Shown piece by piece: positions 28,847 to 39,487 of a stretch of 64,000 bases of DNA (positions are counted from its first letter, which is position 1; each line of letters begins with the position of its first letter). Position numbers and translations under genes: made by a program. The DNA lies in the NCBI GenBank assembly GCA_947305795.1, contig CAMZEK010000005.1, positions 28,643-92,642 on the forward strand, given 5' to 3'. The notes under the pieces are model-generated. The model did no database searches, was not told the DNA's origin, and saw nothing but the letters and a program-made list of their open reading frames with translations. The DNA comes from an uncultured Bacteroidales bacterium. GTDB lineage: Bacteria; Bacteroidota; Bacteroidia; Bacteroidales; F082.

Positions 28847-31800
28847 ATGAAAAGGAATTTTACCTTTATGATTGCAGCCATTGTGCTGCTTACTTTCCTC
28901 GCAGTTCCTATGGGGATGTGGGGACAGACAACGGACACCTATAGCCTGACACCAGATCAATCTAGTACAGGTAGTAGTGCAACTTCCTACATTACCAGTT
29001 TGACTGAATTTACTTATAGTGGAGTTACTTGGAAAATGAATCAATGGAATCCCTCTACGCTCCAAATAAAAACCAATCAAAGTTCTGCCGCTTCAGAGTT
29101 CAGATTCTATAACAATAGTGCATTTGGAGGAAGGATTACAAAGGTAGTCCTCAAATTTTCTGCTTTGACTTTGTCTAATATGAACAATACAGGTTTTATG
29201 TTTGTTGGAGGAACATCTGCTATTACTGCTACCACAGGTGGAACAGCAGGGGTTTGGAATTCCGATGAAAAGACTATAACTTGGACACCTAGTGCTTCAG
29301 ACAATTATACTTATTTTGCATTCTATCAGAATGGTAAGGTCGCAACTGGAACAAACAAACTGGCTACAGCAGATGCTATTGTGGTAACTTATGAAACTGG
29401 TGGCGGCACTGACCCCACTATCACTGTTGCCTCGTCGTTGACTGTTTCTCCCAAAGCAGTTACCAATGCCGAATTGGCTGTCACTTACAGCAATTTAGGA
29501 ACATTGACCAGCGGCACTGTCACGCTCTACGACAGCAATGACCAAGTGATTAACCCCGCATGGTTCTCGGCCGCTTTTAACAACGACTATAGCAAGGTGA
29601 TTTACACCACCACAAACAATACGTCTGGTGCCGAAAACTCGCTCCGTATGCACCTTGCCGTGAGTGACGGAACTAACAATGCCACTGCGGACGTGGCCGT
29701 AACGCAAGATTTCATTCTCACCACGATGGATCAGATTTTCGCTCGTGCCACTGCCAACGGAAGTACTGCGAAAGAAGTGACCATCGATTTCAACGATTGG
29801 GTGATTACTGGTCATAATGGTGGTAGTTCATATTCAACTGCCCAAAAAGCATGGTTGACAGACGGCACCAAAGGTTGTGCTGTCTTCGGAAACACCTCTG
29901 CCACTTATCCACAATTCCAAGCTAACGATAAACTAAACGGTATAATAACTTGCAATTTGCAATTATATACCAGTTTTGCAGAAATTACAGGCGTTAAAAA
30001 AGGAATGACGGGGCTTTCCACAACAAGCGATGGTGAAGTAACCCCTGTTACAAATCAAACGATTACTGGTTTAAACGCAATTAATACTGGTTCTGTGGTG
30101 ACACTCACCAATCTGACTTACAGTAGCTCTACACAATTGCTCTCGGATGAAAATAGCAACACCATCAAACCCGTCAGTCAGATTTATTCATCCATGTCCT
30201 TCACAGACGGTAAGACATACAATGTTACTGGTGTTTTTGAAACGTCTTCTAGTAACCCTACAAAGAGAATCTACCCTCGCAATGGTGCCGACATTGTAGA
30301 AGTGGTTCCCACCACCCCGACGGTTTATGTCAATCCCACTACGCTTTCGAGTTTCACCTATGTTGAGGGCAACGGCCCTAGCACGACGCAATCCCTTACT
30401 GTTAGCGGTATCAACCTCACTGAAAGCATTGGCATCGCTCTCACCAACGGCAACGCGTTTGAGCTTTCAACCGACCAAAGCACTTGGTCAAGCTCACTTA
30501 CCCTTACCCAAACCAATGGAACAGTGAATGAAACCCCAGTATATGTTCGCATGAAAGCTGGCTTGTCCATCCTCGCATACAACGATGTCATTACCTTTAG
30601 CTCAACAGGAGCAACAAGTGTAACCGTGAATCCTACTGGCACTGTAACACAGCCTTGTGTCACTTGGAACTTGGCTACGAATTCATACGTGAGCAATCCT
30701 GCCCCAACCGAAGACCTCATCCAATGGACTAGCAATTATGTTACCATGAAAAACGAAAAGGGCACTGGTACTAAAGTCAACAACTATATTCCACCGACTC
30801 AAAATAGTACTCGTTTTTACAATGGCAATGATTTAACCATTACTCCAGCTACAGGCTATGCAATTACAAGTGTGGTGTTTACAGCAACCACATCCGGCTA
30901 TGCTAACGCATTAGCCAATAGCACTTGGACAAATTCTACAGCTTCAGCATACACCACTTCTACTCCATATACAGTGACAGTTACACCTACCGATGGGGCC
31001 AAAGATATTGAAGCATCCATTGGAGGCACCTGCGGTTTTACCGAGGTTAAGGTTTATTATGAAACAGTTGCTGTCGCCCCGACTTGGTCAACGTTGCCAA
31101 CACCGACCATCAACGCTGGCTCAAATTACATGTTGGACTTGTCGGATTATGTCACTGGATCACCAACACCGACCATCACCCTGACATCAACCACAGCCAC
31201 CAATGGTTATGTTTTCGAGGCTGATGTTTTGGATTTCACTCCAACTGCAAACGGCACGTATACTTTCACTTTTACTGCCACCAATACAGCTGACTCGGCC
31301 AACGCCACACTTACCATCACCGTCACCACGATTTATACAATTCTATACTCCGTAAATGGTGCAGACGGCGGCGAAGCCAGCGTGGTCGCTGGCAATGCCA
31401 TCGGTACACTGCCTGTCCCCACGGAGAATATCCCCACGGGATTTACCTTCGTCGGCTGGATGGAATCACCAGCCCATCCTTACTACAATGCCACCACAGC
31501 TCCCACCATGGTAACATCAGCCACCATTCCCTCCGGCGACATGATGCTTGACGCAGTGTTCTGCAGCGGTACATCAACCACCACTTGGACAAAGAGTTCA
31601 TCGGCACCAGCCAATGATGAACAAGTTATCGTGGCCACTCTTGACGGAAGCAAATATTATGCAATGAATGGCCCTGAAGGCATAGAATTCACTGTCTCAA
31701 ACAATACAATAACAGGCACCGTGCCTGCGGCAGTGTTTACAGCAGAAATTAGTATGGAGGGCAGCTATCTTAAAAATGATAATGGTTACTTGCATTTTAA

Positions 31801-33451
31801 TAGTAAAGCTTTGAAAGTTGCTTCTGGAACTACGAATGGTGATATTACTTATGCAACATTAAACGATGGCTTCAGTTTGACTGCTAACGACAGAGTTATG
31901 ACATACGATAATGAAAATCATAATTTTGGCGTCAGTGCAACAACATCTGATGCTGCAACAATGTATGTCTTCAAATCCACAACAACTACAACCGCAAATG
32001 ATTACACTACCTCGGTCATCAGTCATGCAGACCAGACATTCATTGCCGAAAACGATAATGAAACCTTATATGGTATCCATTACATTAACGGCTATGTGCT
32101 GGCTGGCAACAATGTCACCAATGGCGGCAAACTTGTTATCAATAATGGAGGAATATTGGATATAAGTATTTTAGGTGTAGGATTTACTAATGCCACTGCC
32201 GCCAACCTCATCATCGAAGACGGCGGACAACTCATCACAACCAGTTTCAATGTGGCTGCCACGGTGAAGAAAAACATTACGAGCCGTAATAACGGTGGCG
32301 GCTGGAACTTCATCGCATCGCCTATAAAAGGTACTACTGGTATTTCTCCAGCTGTAGCAGGCCTCGTTACCGATGATCTTGGAAGCAATGCCAATACAGA
32401 GACTGCCAGTTACGATTTATACAAATTTGTGGAGAATCCTTATGGTGATGGTGATAATGGCAAAGAATGGAAGAACTATAGAAATAATAGTTTTAACCTT
32501 ATGAGAGGCACAGGTTACCTTTATGCCAACGTGAATGACGTTACCTTAACCTTCACGGGTACCCTCGACCCTTCTCCCTCTGTAGGTCTTACTTATACTG
32601 CAGGTGTCGAGTTTGCTGGATGGAACCTTGTGGGCAACCCACTCCCCTGCAACGCTTACCTCAGCGGAGGTTTCTATGCAATTGACGGTCCCAATCAGCC
32701 CGTGACAGCTCGTCCAAACACAACACCTATTGCTCCATGCACGGGCGCTATGGTACAAGCCTCTGGACCAGATCAAAGCGTCTCCTTTAGCAAGACAGTC
32801 CCTTCATCTGCCAAAAACGGCAATCTGCAAATGACCGTGGCCCAGCAAGTGGTCACGAGAGGAGAGGCCCAGTCGCAGCTGCAAGACAACGCCATCGTGA
32901 GCTTTAACGAAAACAGCCAGCTTGAGAAGTTCATCTTTGATGTCAACAATGCGAAGCTCTACATCCCGCAGAACGGTAAGGACTACGCCATCGTCAGCGC
33001 CCAGGCCAACGGCGAAATGCCCGTCAGTTTCAAGGCCACCGAAAACGGCACCTACACGATTACCGTCAGCCCCGAGAACGTGGAAATGAACTACCTCCAC
33101 CTCATCGACAACATGACCGGTATGGACATCGACCTGCTCCAGACCCCGAGCTACACCTTCGAGGCCTCCACTCGCGACTACGAAAGCCGCTTCCGCCTCG
33201 TGTTCAATGCCAACAACGCAAACGGCACCGCCAACGCCGAGACCTTCGCCTACTACAACGGCAACGAGTGGGTCATCGCCAACGACGGCACAGCCACGCT
33301 GCAAGTGGTCGACATGATGGGTCGCATCGTCAGCACCCAGACCGTCAACGGCAACACCGCACTGAGCACCAACGGCATGAGCACGGGCGTCTACGTCATG
33401 CGCTTAGTGAACGGCAACGACGTGAAGACACAAAAGATCGTGGTGAGATAA
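28847..33451 (+). CDS. Large secreted multidomain protein with T9SS type A C-terminal sorting module
   Basis: 1534 aa; signal peptide; Ser/Thr-rich Ig-like repeats; C-term LQVVDMMGRIVSTQTVNGNTALSTNGMSTGVYVMRLVNGNDVKTQKIVVR. Confidence 0.85.
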   Translation: MKRNFTFMIAAIVLLTFLAVPMGMWGQTTDTYSLTPDQSSTGSSATSYITSLTEFTYSGVTWKMNQWNPSTLQIKTNQSSAASEFRFYNNSAFGGRITKVVLKFSALTLSNMNNTGFMFVGGTSAITATTGGTAGVWNSDEKTITWTPSASDNYTYFAFYQNGKVATGTNKLATADAIVVTYETGGGTDPTITVASSLTVSPKAVTNAELAVTYSNLGTLTSGTVTLYDSNDQVINPAWFSAAFNNDYSKVIYTTTNNTSGAENSLRMHLAVSDGTNNATADVAVTQDFILTTMDQIFARATANGSTAKEVTIDFNDWVITGHNGGSSYSTAQKAWLTDGTKGCAVFGNTSATYPQFQANDKLNGIITCNLQLYTSFAEITGVKKGMTGLSTTSDGEVTPVTNQTITGLNAINTGSVVTLTNLTYSSSTQLLSDENSNTIKPVSQIYSSMSFTDGKTYNVTGVFETSSSNPTKRIYPRNGADIVEVVPTTPTVYVNPTTLSSFTYVEGNGPSTTQSLTVSGINLTESIGIALTNGNAFELSTDQSTWSSSLTLTQTNGTVNETPVYVRMKAGLSILAYNDVITFSSTGATSVTVNPTGTVTQPCVTWNLATNSYVSNPAPTEDLIQWTSNYVTMKNEKGTGTKVNNYIPPTQNSTRFYNGNDLTITPATGYAITSVVFTATTSGYANALANSTWTNSTASAYTTSTPYTVTVTPTDGAKDIEASIGGTCGFTEVKVYYETVAVAPTWSTLPTPTINAGSNYMLDLSDYVTGSPTPTITLTSTTATNGYVFEADVLDFTPTANGTYTFTFTATNTADSANATLTITVTTIYTILYSVNGADGGEASVVAGNAIGTLPVPTENIPTGFTFVGWMESPAHPYYNATTAPTMVTSATIPSGDMMLDAVFCSGTSTTTWTKSSSAPANDEQVIVATLDGSKYYAMNGPEGIEFTVSNNTITGTVPAAVFTAEISMEGSYLKNDNGYLHFNSKALKVASGTTNGDITYATLNDGFSLTANDRVMTYDNENHNFGVSATTSDAATMYVFKSTTTTTANDYTTSVISHADQTFIAENDNETLYGIHYINGYVLAGNNVTNGGKLVINNGGILDISILGVGFTNATAANLIIEDGGQLITTSFNVAATVKKNITSRNNGGGWNFIASPIKGTTGISPAVAGLVTDDLGSNANTETASYDLYKFVENPYGDGDNGKEWKNYRNNSFNLMRGTGYLYANVNDVTLTFTGTLDPSPSVGLTYTAGVEFAGWNLVGNPLPCNAYLSGGFYAIDGPNQPVTARPNTTPIAPCTGAMVQASGPDQSVSFSKTVPSSAKNGNLQMTVAQQVVTRGEAQSQLQDNAIVSFNENSQLEKFIFDVNNAKLYIPQNGKDYAIVSAQANGEMPVSFKATENGTYTITVSPENVEMNYLHLIDNMTGMDIDLLQTPSYTFEASTRDYESRFRLVFNANNANGTANAETFAYYNGNEWVIANDGTATLQVVDMMGRIVSTQTVNGNTALSTNGMSTGVYVMRLVNGNDVKTQKIVVR

Positions 33452-33528
33452 ACCGGCCAGAGGCCAAAAGAAAACAACGAACATACAATTAAACAACTAG
33501 ATAACTAAATAGCTTAACAACAAAAAAA

Positions 33529-33783
33529 ATGAAAAAATTTGCATTGACAGTGGCCATCATCCTGACTATGGGATTGGGTGCTTACGCACAAGGCGGCGGT
33601 TTACTCGGATTTGGCGAAAGCAACGACGACTACGTCAAAGGTGACAATTCCGGTCTGACCACCCCGAAACTCCCCGCGTTTGGCGAAACCGACGACCAGG
33701 GTGCTACTCCTTTGGGCAGCGGCGTCGCTGTGCTCATGGGTTTGGGTGCTGCCTACGCCTTCAGCAAGAAGCGTAAAGATTGA
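33529..33783 (+). CDS. Small exported protein with C-terminal hydrophobic/basic anchor-like tail
   Basis: 84 aa; signal peptide MKKFALTVAIILTMGLGAYAQ and C-term PLGSGVAVLMGLGAAYAFSKKRKD. Confidence 0.75.
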   Translation: MKKFALTVAIILTMGLGAYAQGGGLLGFGESNDDYVKGDNSGLTTPKLPAFGETDDQGATPLGSGVAVLMGLGAAYAFSKKRKD

Positions 33784-33836
33784 ATCTTCCTAACGGAGAC
33801 ACAAGCCCTTGCAGGCATTGCGTCTCTAATCGCAAC

Positions 33837-33864
33837 AAGCCGACAGCAATGTCGGCTTTTTTTT
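33837..33864 (+). terminator. Rho-independent terminator
   Basis: AAGCCGACA-gcaa-TGTCGGCTTTTTTTT. Confidence 0.9.
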
Positions 33865-33937
33865 CGCCTAAAACAGAAAAATCGGCCTTCGTAGGGTAAT
33901 ATTCCCTATCTTTGCAGCAACATAAAAACTACAAACA

Positions 33938-36900
33938 ATGACACGACACTACTTGTATCGCTTCGTGCTGCTCCTGCTCGCCGTGACAGCAGGCCGCCTT
34001 GAAGCACAAATCCCGTCCGGCTACTACAACAACGCCACTGGCAAGACCGGCGACGAACTGAAAATCGCCCTGCACGACATCATCGACGGGCACACCACCA
34101 TCTCCTACCAACAGATTTGGAGCGCCTTCTGGAGCACCGACAACAAAGGCAACAACGTGGTGTGGGACATGTATTCCGACGGAGCCAATTACACCTATAG
34201 TTATTATAATGGCGACCAATGCGGCGAATACGCGCAGGAAGGCGACTGCTTCAACCGTGAGCATTCCTGGCCGCAAAGCTGGTTCGGCAACGCTAACACG
34301 CCGACCACCGACCTTCACCACATCTTCCCCACCGACGGCTTCGTGAATTTCAAAAGAAGCAACTATCCCTTTGGCGAAGTGCAATCGGTCACCTGGACTT
34401 CACAGAACGGCTCGAAATTGGGAACTTGCAAGTCTTCCTTGGGTTATACAGGCACCGTGTTTGAGCCTATCGACGAGTATAAGGGCGACTTCGCCCGCGC
34501 CCTCATGTACATGAGTGTGCGCTACTACGGCGAGGACTCCGATTGGGGCAGCAGCGGCATGACCAACAAGTCCGTCATCAAGCCTTGGGCCATCGACATG
34601 CTGTTAGACTGGAGCGACAACGATCCCGTCAGCCAAAAAGAAATCGACCGCAACAATGCCGTGTATGGCATACAAGGCAACCGCAACCCCTTCATCGACC
34701 ATCCGGAATACGCCCATATCATCTGGGAAGAAGGCTGGACAGGCGTCACCTACAACATTGCCTGTGCCAGTGTCCAACATGGTAGCATTTCGGCACCGGC
34801 GACCGCCGTGGAAGGTACTATGGTGAGCCTCACCGCCACACCTGCACAAGGCTATATGCTCGGCAGTTGGAATGTCTATAAAACTGAAGACACCAGCACC
34901 ACCGTTCCGGTGAGCAACAATGGCACCTTCACCATGCCCTCCTTCAACGTCACGGTTAGCGCAACATTCGTTCAGAATACCACCTTATATAATATCACCT
35001 GCGCCACAGGCCTTTCGCACGGCAGCATCAGTGCCAACCTTAGCAGTGCCCAGTCGGGAACCACCATCACCCTCAGCAACACCCCAGCGAATGGCTACAA
35101 CCTGTATTCCTATTACGTTTACAAGACTGGCGACATCAACACCATCGTCTATTCCGGCTCAAGCAACACCTTCATCATGCCCGCTTTCGACGTTACGGTG
35201 TCGGCCTCGTTCGCACAACCTTCGAGTTATTCCTACGTAAAGGTCACGGCTGCACCTACGAATTGGAGCGGCGAGTATTTGATTGTCTATGAAACAGACA
35301 GCAAGGCCTTTGACGGCAGTTTGACCACGTTGGATGCAACCAACAATACCATCTCCGTTACCATCAGCAGCAATTCGATTGCCTCTACGACAGCGACAAA
35401 CTCCTCCAAGTTCACCATTGCTAAATCGGGCAACAACTACACCGTCAAGTCGGCAAGCGGCTACTATATTGGACAAACGAGCAACAACAATGGAATGGCA
35501 ACAAACCAAACGCAAGCTTACACCAATACGATTTCGTACAACACTGATGAAAGCAGCGTTAACATTATCAGTTCAGGTGGAGCTTATCTGAGATACAATG
35601 CCACTTCAGGGCAAGAGCGTTTCCGTTATTTCAAATCTGGCACCTATTCCCAACAGCAGCCCGTCCAACTTTATAAAAAGACAGGCAACATCGTTACGCC
35701 CACTCACACCATCCAGTTCAACTCCAATGCGGGCAGCAATTCAACGCAAACGCAAACCGTGAACGAGTTTGAGCCTACAGCATTGCAGGCCAACACCTTC
35801 ACTCGTGAAAACTATGCCTTCGACAGTTGGAACACCGCTGCCGACGGCACAGGCACCACCTATTTCGACGGGGCTACGGTCACCTTGCTGAACGACCTCA
35901 CCCTCTATGCCCAATGGAAACAGCTCTTCACTATTACGCTGGCGACCGTCGAGAATGGCACCATTACTGCCAGCCAGAACCAAGCTGTGGAGGGCGACGT
36001 CATCACCCTGACGGCCACGCCTGCCGCCACCTACGAGTTTGACCATTGGACGGTTATGGATGCCTCCGAAAACCCAATCACCGTAACGGAAAATCAGTTT
36101 GAGATGCCTGCCTCTGACGTCACAGTCAGCGCGACATTCGTCTATGTGGGACAACCTTTTGAGCAAGAATACCATTTGGTCACTTCCACCAACCAACTGG
36201 TGGCCGGCAGAACCTATTTGATTGTCAACACCTCTGCGGAAAAAGCCCTTGGAACCACACAAAACAACAACAACCGCGCGGCAGCAAGTGTCACCATCAG
36301 CAGCAACACGATTTCCAACATTGGAAATGATGTCTGCGAACTGACTTTGGGCGGCTCCACAGGCGCTTGGACGTTCTTTGACGCGAATTGGGGTGATAAT
36401 GGCGGCTACCTCTACGCAGCCAGCAGTTCAAACAACTACCTGAAAACCCAAGCTACCAATAATGCCAATGGGGAATGGAGTATTAGCTTCAGCAACAGCA
36501 TCGCCACGATAACCGCACAAGGCTCGAACACGCATAACCTGTTGAAATACAACAACCAAAGCGACCTGTTTTCTTGTTACACCTCTGGCCAATTAGATGT
36601 CAGCATCTTTATCCGCAGCGAGGAATTTGACCACACCGAAAGCGAGACCATCGCCCACCTCTTCCCCTTCGACAAGCATACGGTTTACAGCGGTGCCACG
36701 CTTACCGTCACGGGAACAGCGACCTGCACTGAAGCCAGCCACCTTGTCATTGAGGAAGGCGCACAATTCGTCCACCATACTGATGGCGTCAATGCCTTGG
36801 TGAAAAAAAGCATCACGGGGTATTCCGGCGAATCTGGCTGGTACACCCTTGCCACCCCGTTCACCAATGCCGACCTGACTTGTCTGACCGCAACTAACGA

Positions 36901-37918
36901 TTTTGACCTCTATACCTACGACGAGGACGCTGAGCTTGAATGGCAAAACTACAAAGCAGACCTGGACAATTTCGTCATCAACCCAGGCTATGGTTACCTC
37001 TATGCCCACAATCCCGCTCTCACGCTTCGCATGAATGGCACCCTGAACAACGGCGACTACTCCCCGACCATCCAACTCAGCTGGGCCAACGACGACGAAG
37101 ATCTACGCGGTTTCAATCTCTTGGGCAACCCCACGACACACGCCATCAACTTCACGAAGACCGACAACGTCGCTGACGGATACTATTGGGTTGAAAACGG
37201 CTCCACCTTGACATACGAAACAGGGAACACCGTTCCTGCGGGAAGAGGATTCTTTGTCAAGGCCAACGCTACGAATCAGTCCGTCACCTTGAACAGTGGC
37301 AGCCGCCGAGATAGCCAACAGGAAGAAGGACAATACCTTTGCATCGACATCGATGGTGACAAAGTCTACGTGAAGCAAAACGAAGGCATCAGCATGCCTT
37401 TGTTCAGCCTGAATGGAAAGCGTCAAAGCCTATCGCTGAAGCACGAAGGCAAGCCCTACGTGATGCTCGTCCGCAACGAGGCCACTGAAATGCCACTGAA
37501 CTACAAAGCACGCACCAACGGCACTCGCACCCTCAGCGTCAGTCTCAACAATGCGAACTTGGATTATCTCCACCTCATCGATAACCTCACGGGCGCCGAC
37601 ATCGACCTGTTGCAAACGCCCGAATACCGCTTCACCGCCAGGACGAAAGACTACGCCTCGCGGTTCAGATTGTTGTTCGCCGACAGTGCTTCTTCAGGCA
37701 CAGAGGCTGCGGAGACCTTCGCCTACTACAACGGCAGCGAATGGGTCACTGCCAACAACGACAACGCCACGTTGCAGGTTGTCGACATGATGGGGCGCAT
37801 CATCATCAGTAGAGACGACGTACACTCCATCTCTACAAACGGAATGGCACCCGGACTGTATGTCCTCCGCCTCATCAGTGGCAACGATGTAAAGGTTCAA
37901 AAAATCTTGGTGAAGTAA
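33938..37918 (+). CDS. Secreted endonuclease I-family nuclease with InlB B-like repeats and T9SS C-terminal module
   Basis: 1326 aa; QCGEYAQEGDCFNREHSWPQSWF...TTDLHHIFPTDGFVNFKRSNYPFGEV; ITLATVENGTITASQNQAVEGDVITLTATPAATYEFDHW; C-term LQVVDMMGRIII...GLYVLRLISGNDVKVQKILVK. Confidence 0.9.
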   Translation: MTRHYLYRFVLLLLAVTAGRLEAQIPSGYYNNATGKTGDELKIALHDIIDGHTTISYQQIWSAFWSTDNKGNNVVWDMYSDGANYTYSYYNGDQCGEYAQEGDCFNREHSWPQSWFGNANTPTTDLHHIFPTDGFVNFKRSNYPFGEVQSVTWTSQNGSKLGTCKSSLGYTGTVFEPIDEYKGDFARALMYMSVRYYGEDSDWGSSGMTNKSVIKPWAIDMLLDWSDNDPVSQKEIDRNNAVYGIQGNRNPFIDHPEYAHIIWEEGWTGVTYNIACASVQHGSISAPATAVEGTMVSLTATPAQGYMLGSWNVYKTEDTSTTVPVSNNGTFTMPSFNVTVSATFVQNTTLYNITCATGLSHGSISANLSSAQSGTTITLSNTPANGYNLYSYYVYKTGDINTIVYSGSSNTFIMPAFDVTVSASFAQPSSYSYVKVTAAPTNWSGEYLIVYETDSKAFDGSLTTLDATNNTISVTISSNSIASTTATNSSKFTIAKSGNNYTVKSASGYYIGQTSNNNGMATNQTQAYTNTISYNTDESSVNIISSGGAYLRYNATSGQERFRYFKSGTYSQQQPVQLYKKTGNIVTPTHTIQFNSNAGSNSTQTQTVNEFEPTALQANTFTRENYAFDSWNTAADGTGTTYFDGATVTLLNDLTLYAQWKQLFTITLATVENGTITASQNQAVEGDVITLTATPAATYEFDHWTVMDASENPITVTENQFEMPASDVTVSATFVYVGQPFEQEYHLVTSTNQLVAGRTYLIVNTSAEKALGTTQNNNNRAAASVTISSNTISNIGNDVCELTLGGSTGAWTFFDANWGDNGGYLYAASSSNNYLKTQATNNANGEWSISFSNSIATITAQGSNTHNLLKYNNQSDLFSCYTSGQLDVSIFIRSEEFDHTESETIAHLFPFDKHTVYSGATLTVTGTATCTEASHLVIEEGAQFVHHTDGVNALVKKSITGYSGESGWYTLATPFTNADLTCLTATNDFDLYTYDEDAELEWQNYKADLDNFVINPGYGYLYAHNPALTLRMNGTLNNGDYSPTIQLSWANDDEDLRGFNLLGNPTTHAINFTKTDNVADGYYWVENGSTLTYETGNTVPAGRGFFVKANATNQSVTLNSGSRRDSQQEEGQYLCIDIDGDKVYVKQNEGISMPLFSLNGKRQSLSLKHEGKPYVMLVRNEATEMPLNYKARTNGTRTLSVSLNNANLDYLHLIDNLTGADIDLLQTPEYRFTARTKDYASRFRLLFADSASSGTEAAETFAYYNGSEWVTANNDNATLQVVDMMGRIIISRDDVHSISTNGMAPGLYVLRLISGNDVKVQKILVK

Positions 37919-37936
37919 GTTCTGTAGAGAGACGAT

Positions 37937-37974
37937 AAAAAACAGGCAGGGGTGTCAACCTCTGCCTGTTTTTA
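37937..37974. terminator. Bidirectional terminator
   Basis: AAAAACAGGCAG ... CTGCCTGTTTTT between convergent genes. Confidence 0.9.
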
Positions 37975-37977
37975 TAA

Positions 37978-38688
37978 TCATTCCGCCATCAAATCCGCCA
38001 TTGTAAAACAACCGTGTTTCCCGACAAGAAATTCAGCGGCAGCGAGGGCACCTTGGGCCAAGCCCTGCCGGCTGAAAGCCTCATGAGTGATTGTGATTTT
38101 GTCGGCCGACGACTCAGCACTCACGCTATGGATGCCAAACACCTCACCCTCACGCTTCACATTGATAAACAAAGTGCGCTCGGCGGGCGCGTCGATACTC
38201 CAGCGGTTGTATTCGCTGTTGACAGCCATAATGTCTTTGGCCAGCTTCACGGCGGTTCCGCTCGGCTTGTCAAGCTTGTGGATATGGTGCGTTTCCGAAA
38301 GTGACAGCTGGTAACCGTACCGCTCGGCAAGACGTGCCAACTGCTTGTTGAGCAAAAACATGATGTTCATCCCGATGCTGAAGTTGGGCGCAGTGAAGAG
38401 GCTCTGTCCTTCAGCCAAACAACGAGACTTGACCTCCTCGAAATGGTCTTGCCACGCCGTGGTACCGACGACAATCGGGATATGCAAGTCGAAGCAGCGG
38501 TGGATGTTGGCCACCACTTGATCGGGCTGGCTAAACTCGATGGCGACGTTAGCTTGTTTCAGCAAGTCGAGGCGTTCTTCCCATTCTTGCGCGTTGTCGA
38601 TGGTGACAACGACTTCATGCTGGCGGGCGAGAGCGGCTTTCTCCACCTCGTGGCCCATTTTTCCGTATCCGATTAAAGCAATTTTCAT
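37978..38688 (-). CDS. dapB: 4-hydroxy-tetrahydrodipicolinate reductase
   Basis: 236 aa; MKIALIGYGKMGHEVE, LIGYGKMG, ETHHIHKLDKPSGTA. Confidence 0.96.
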   Translation of the reverse strand: MKIALIGYGKMGHEVEKAALARQHEVVVTIDNAQEWEERLDLLKQANVAIEFSQPDQVVANIHRCFDLHIPIVVGTTAWQDHFEEVKSRCLAEGQSLFTAPNFSIGMNIMFLLNKQLARLAERYGYQLSLSETHHIHKLDKPSGTAVKLAKDIMAVNSEYNRWSIDAPAERTLFINVKREGEVFGIHSVSAESSADKITITHEAFSRQGLAQGALAAAEFLVGKHGCFTMADLMAE

Positions 38689-38848
38689 GGCTGTTTTTTT
38701 GTCACAAAACCTTCAAAACTCACAAAACCTCTTTTCGGTTTTTGGGAAACCTGCCAACCGGCAGTTTCCCGGCGGCTGCACGGTTGTGCCAGCCGCAGCA
38801 CCTTGTTTAAAAGATTGTTTTGCATTGTTTTGTAGGTTTTGTGGAAAA

Positions 38849-39487
38849 TTAAAAATTCAGTTGAAAAGACAATCCGACTTGGGCATATTGCGGCAACTTC
38901 AGTTCTTGCGGCTGATACGGTCGCAGATAAGGATCGACGCTGAAGCTGAGGTCGTCGCTGATGTCGTAGGTATAGAGGTGCCCGTCCACGCAGGCATCCA
39001 GGATATTGAGCCCGTACCAAGCCACGGTGATTATGGTAAACAACTCAAAATCACGTCGATACGATTCCTTGTAAGTCTGTAGCTGACTGCTGGAATAATG
39101 CACTGCAAGTTGGGCGGCTTGTTCACTCACTTCGGTGAGGTCGCCCGTGCTGTATTCATAAGCTTCCAGATAGAGGCGGTAGTTGGAGTAATTGCTGTAG
39201 ACCATGTAGCCGAGGCCGCCAAAACCGGCATAGACGATAGGCACCTTCCACCATTTTCCATTGTACACCTGACCCAATCCAGGGAGGCAGGCCGACATGA
39301 TGGTGGCTGCTGTCGGACTATGGGATTTCTTTTTCTTTTTTGTCGATTTGGAGCTTCTTACAACGGTATCGGCTGTAATTTGGGTATTACCCACCGTGTC
39401 AAACACCACAACTTGCGCTTCGGCCTTTTGAAAACCGATGAGCGCAACCAAGCCGATGAGAAGCAAGAAGCGGCGCCACATCGTCAC
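38849..39487 (-). CDS. DUF5683-domain protein
   Basis: 212 aa; SPTAATIMSACLPGLGQVYNGKWWKVPIVYAGFGGLGYMVYSNY; between parB and dapB as common in Bacteroidales. Confidence 0.85.
   Translation of the reverse strand: MTMWRRFLLLIGLVALIGFQKAEAQVVVFDTVGNTQITADTVVRSSKSTKKKKKSHSPTAATIMSACLPGLGQVYNGKWWKVPIVYAGFGGLGYMVYSNYSNYRLYLEAYEYSTGDLTEVSEQAAQLAVHYSSSQLQTYKESYRRDFELFTIITVAWYGLNILDACVDGHLYTYDISDDLSFSVDPYLRPYQPQELKLPQYAQVGLSFQLNF

Noticed and set aside
38761-38800. GGCGGCTGCACGGTTGTGCCAGCCGC hairpin as a third copy of the 71-bp repeat
   Set aside because: Only loosely similar; the ends do not match TTGTAGGGCTGTC, so not enough to call.
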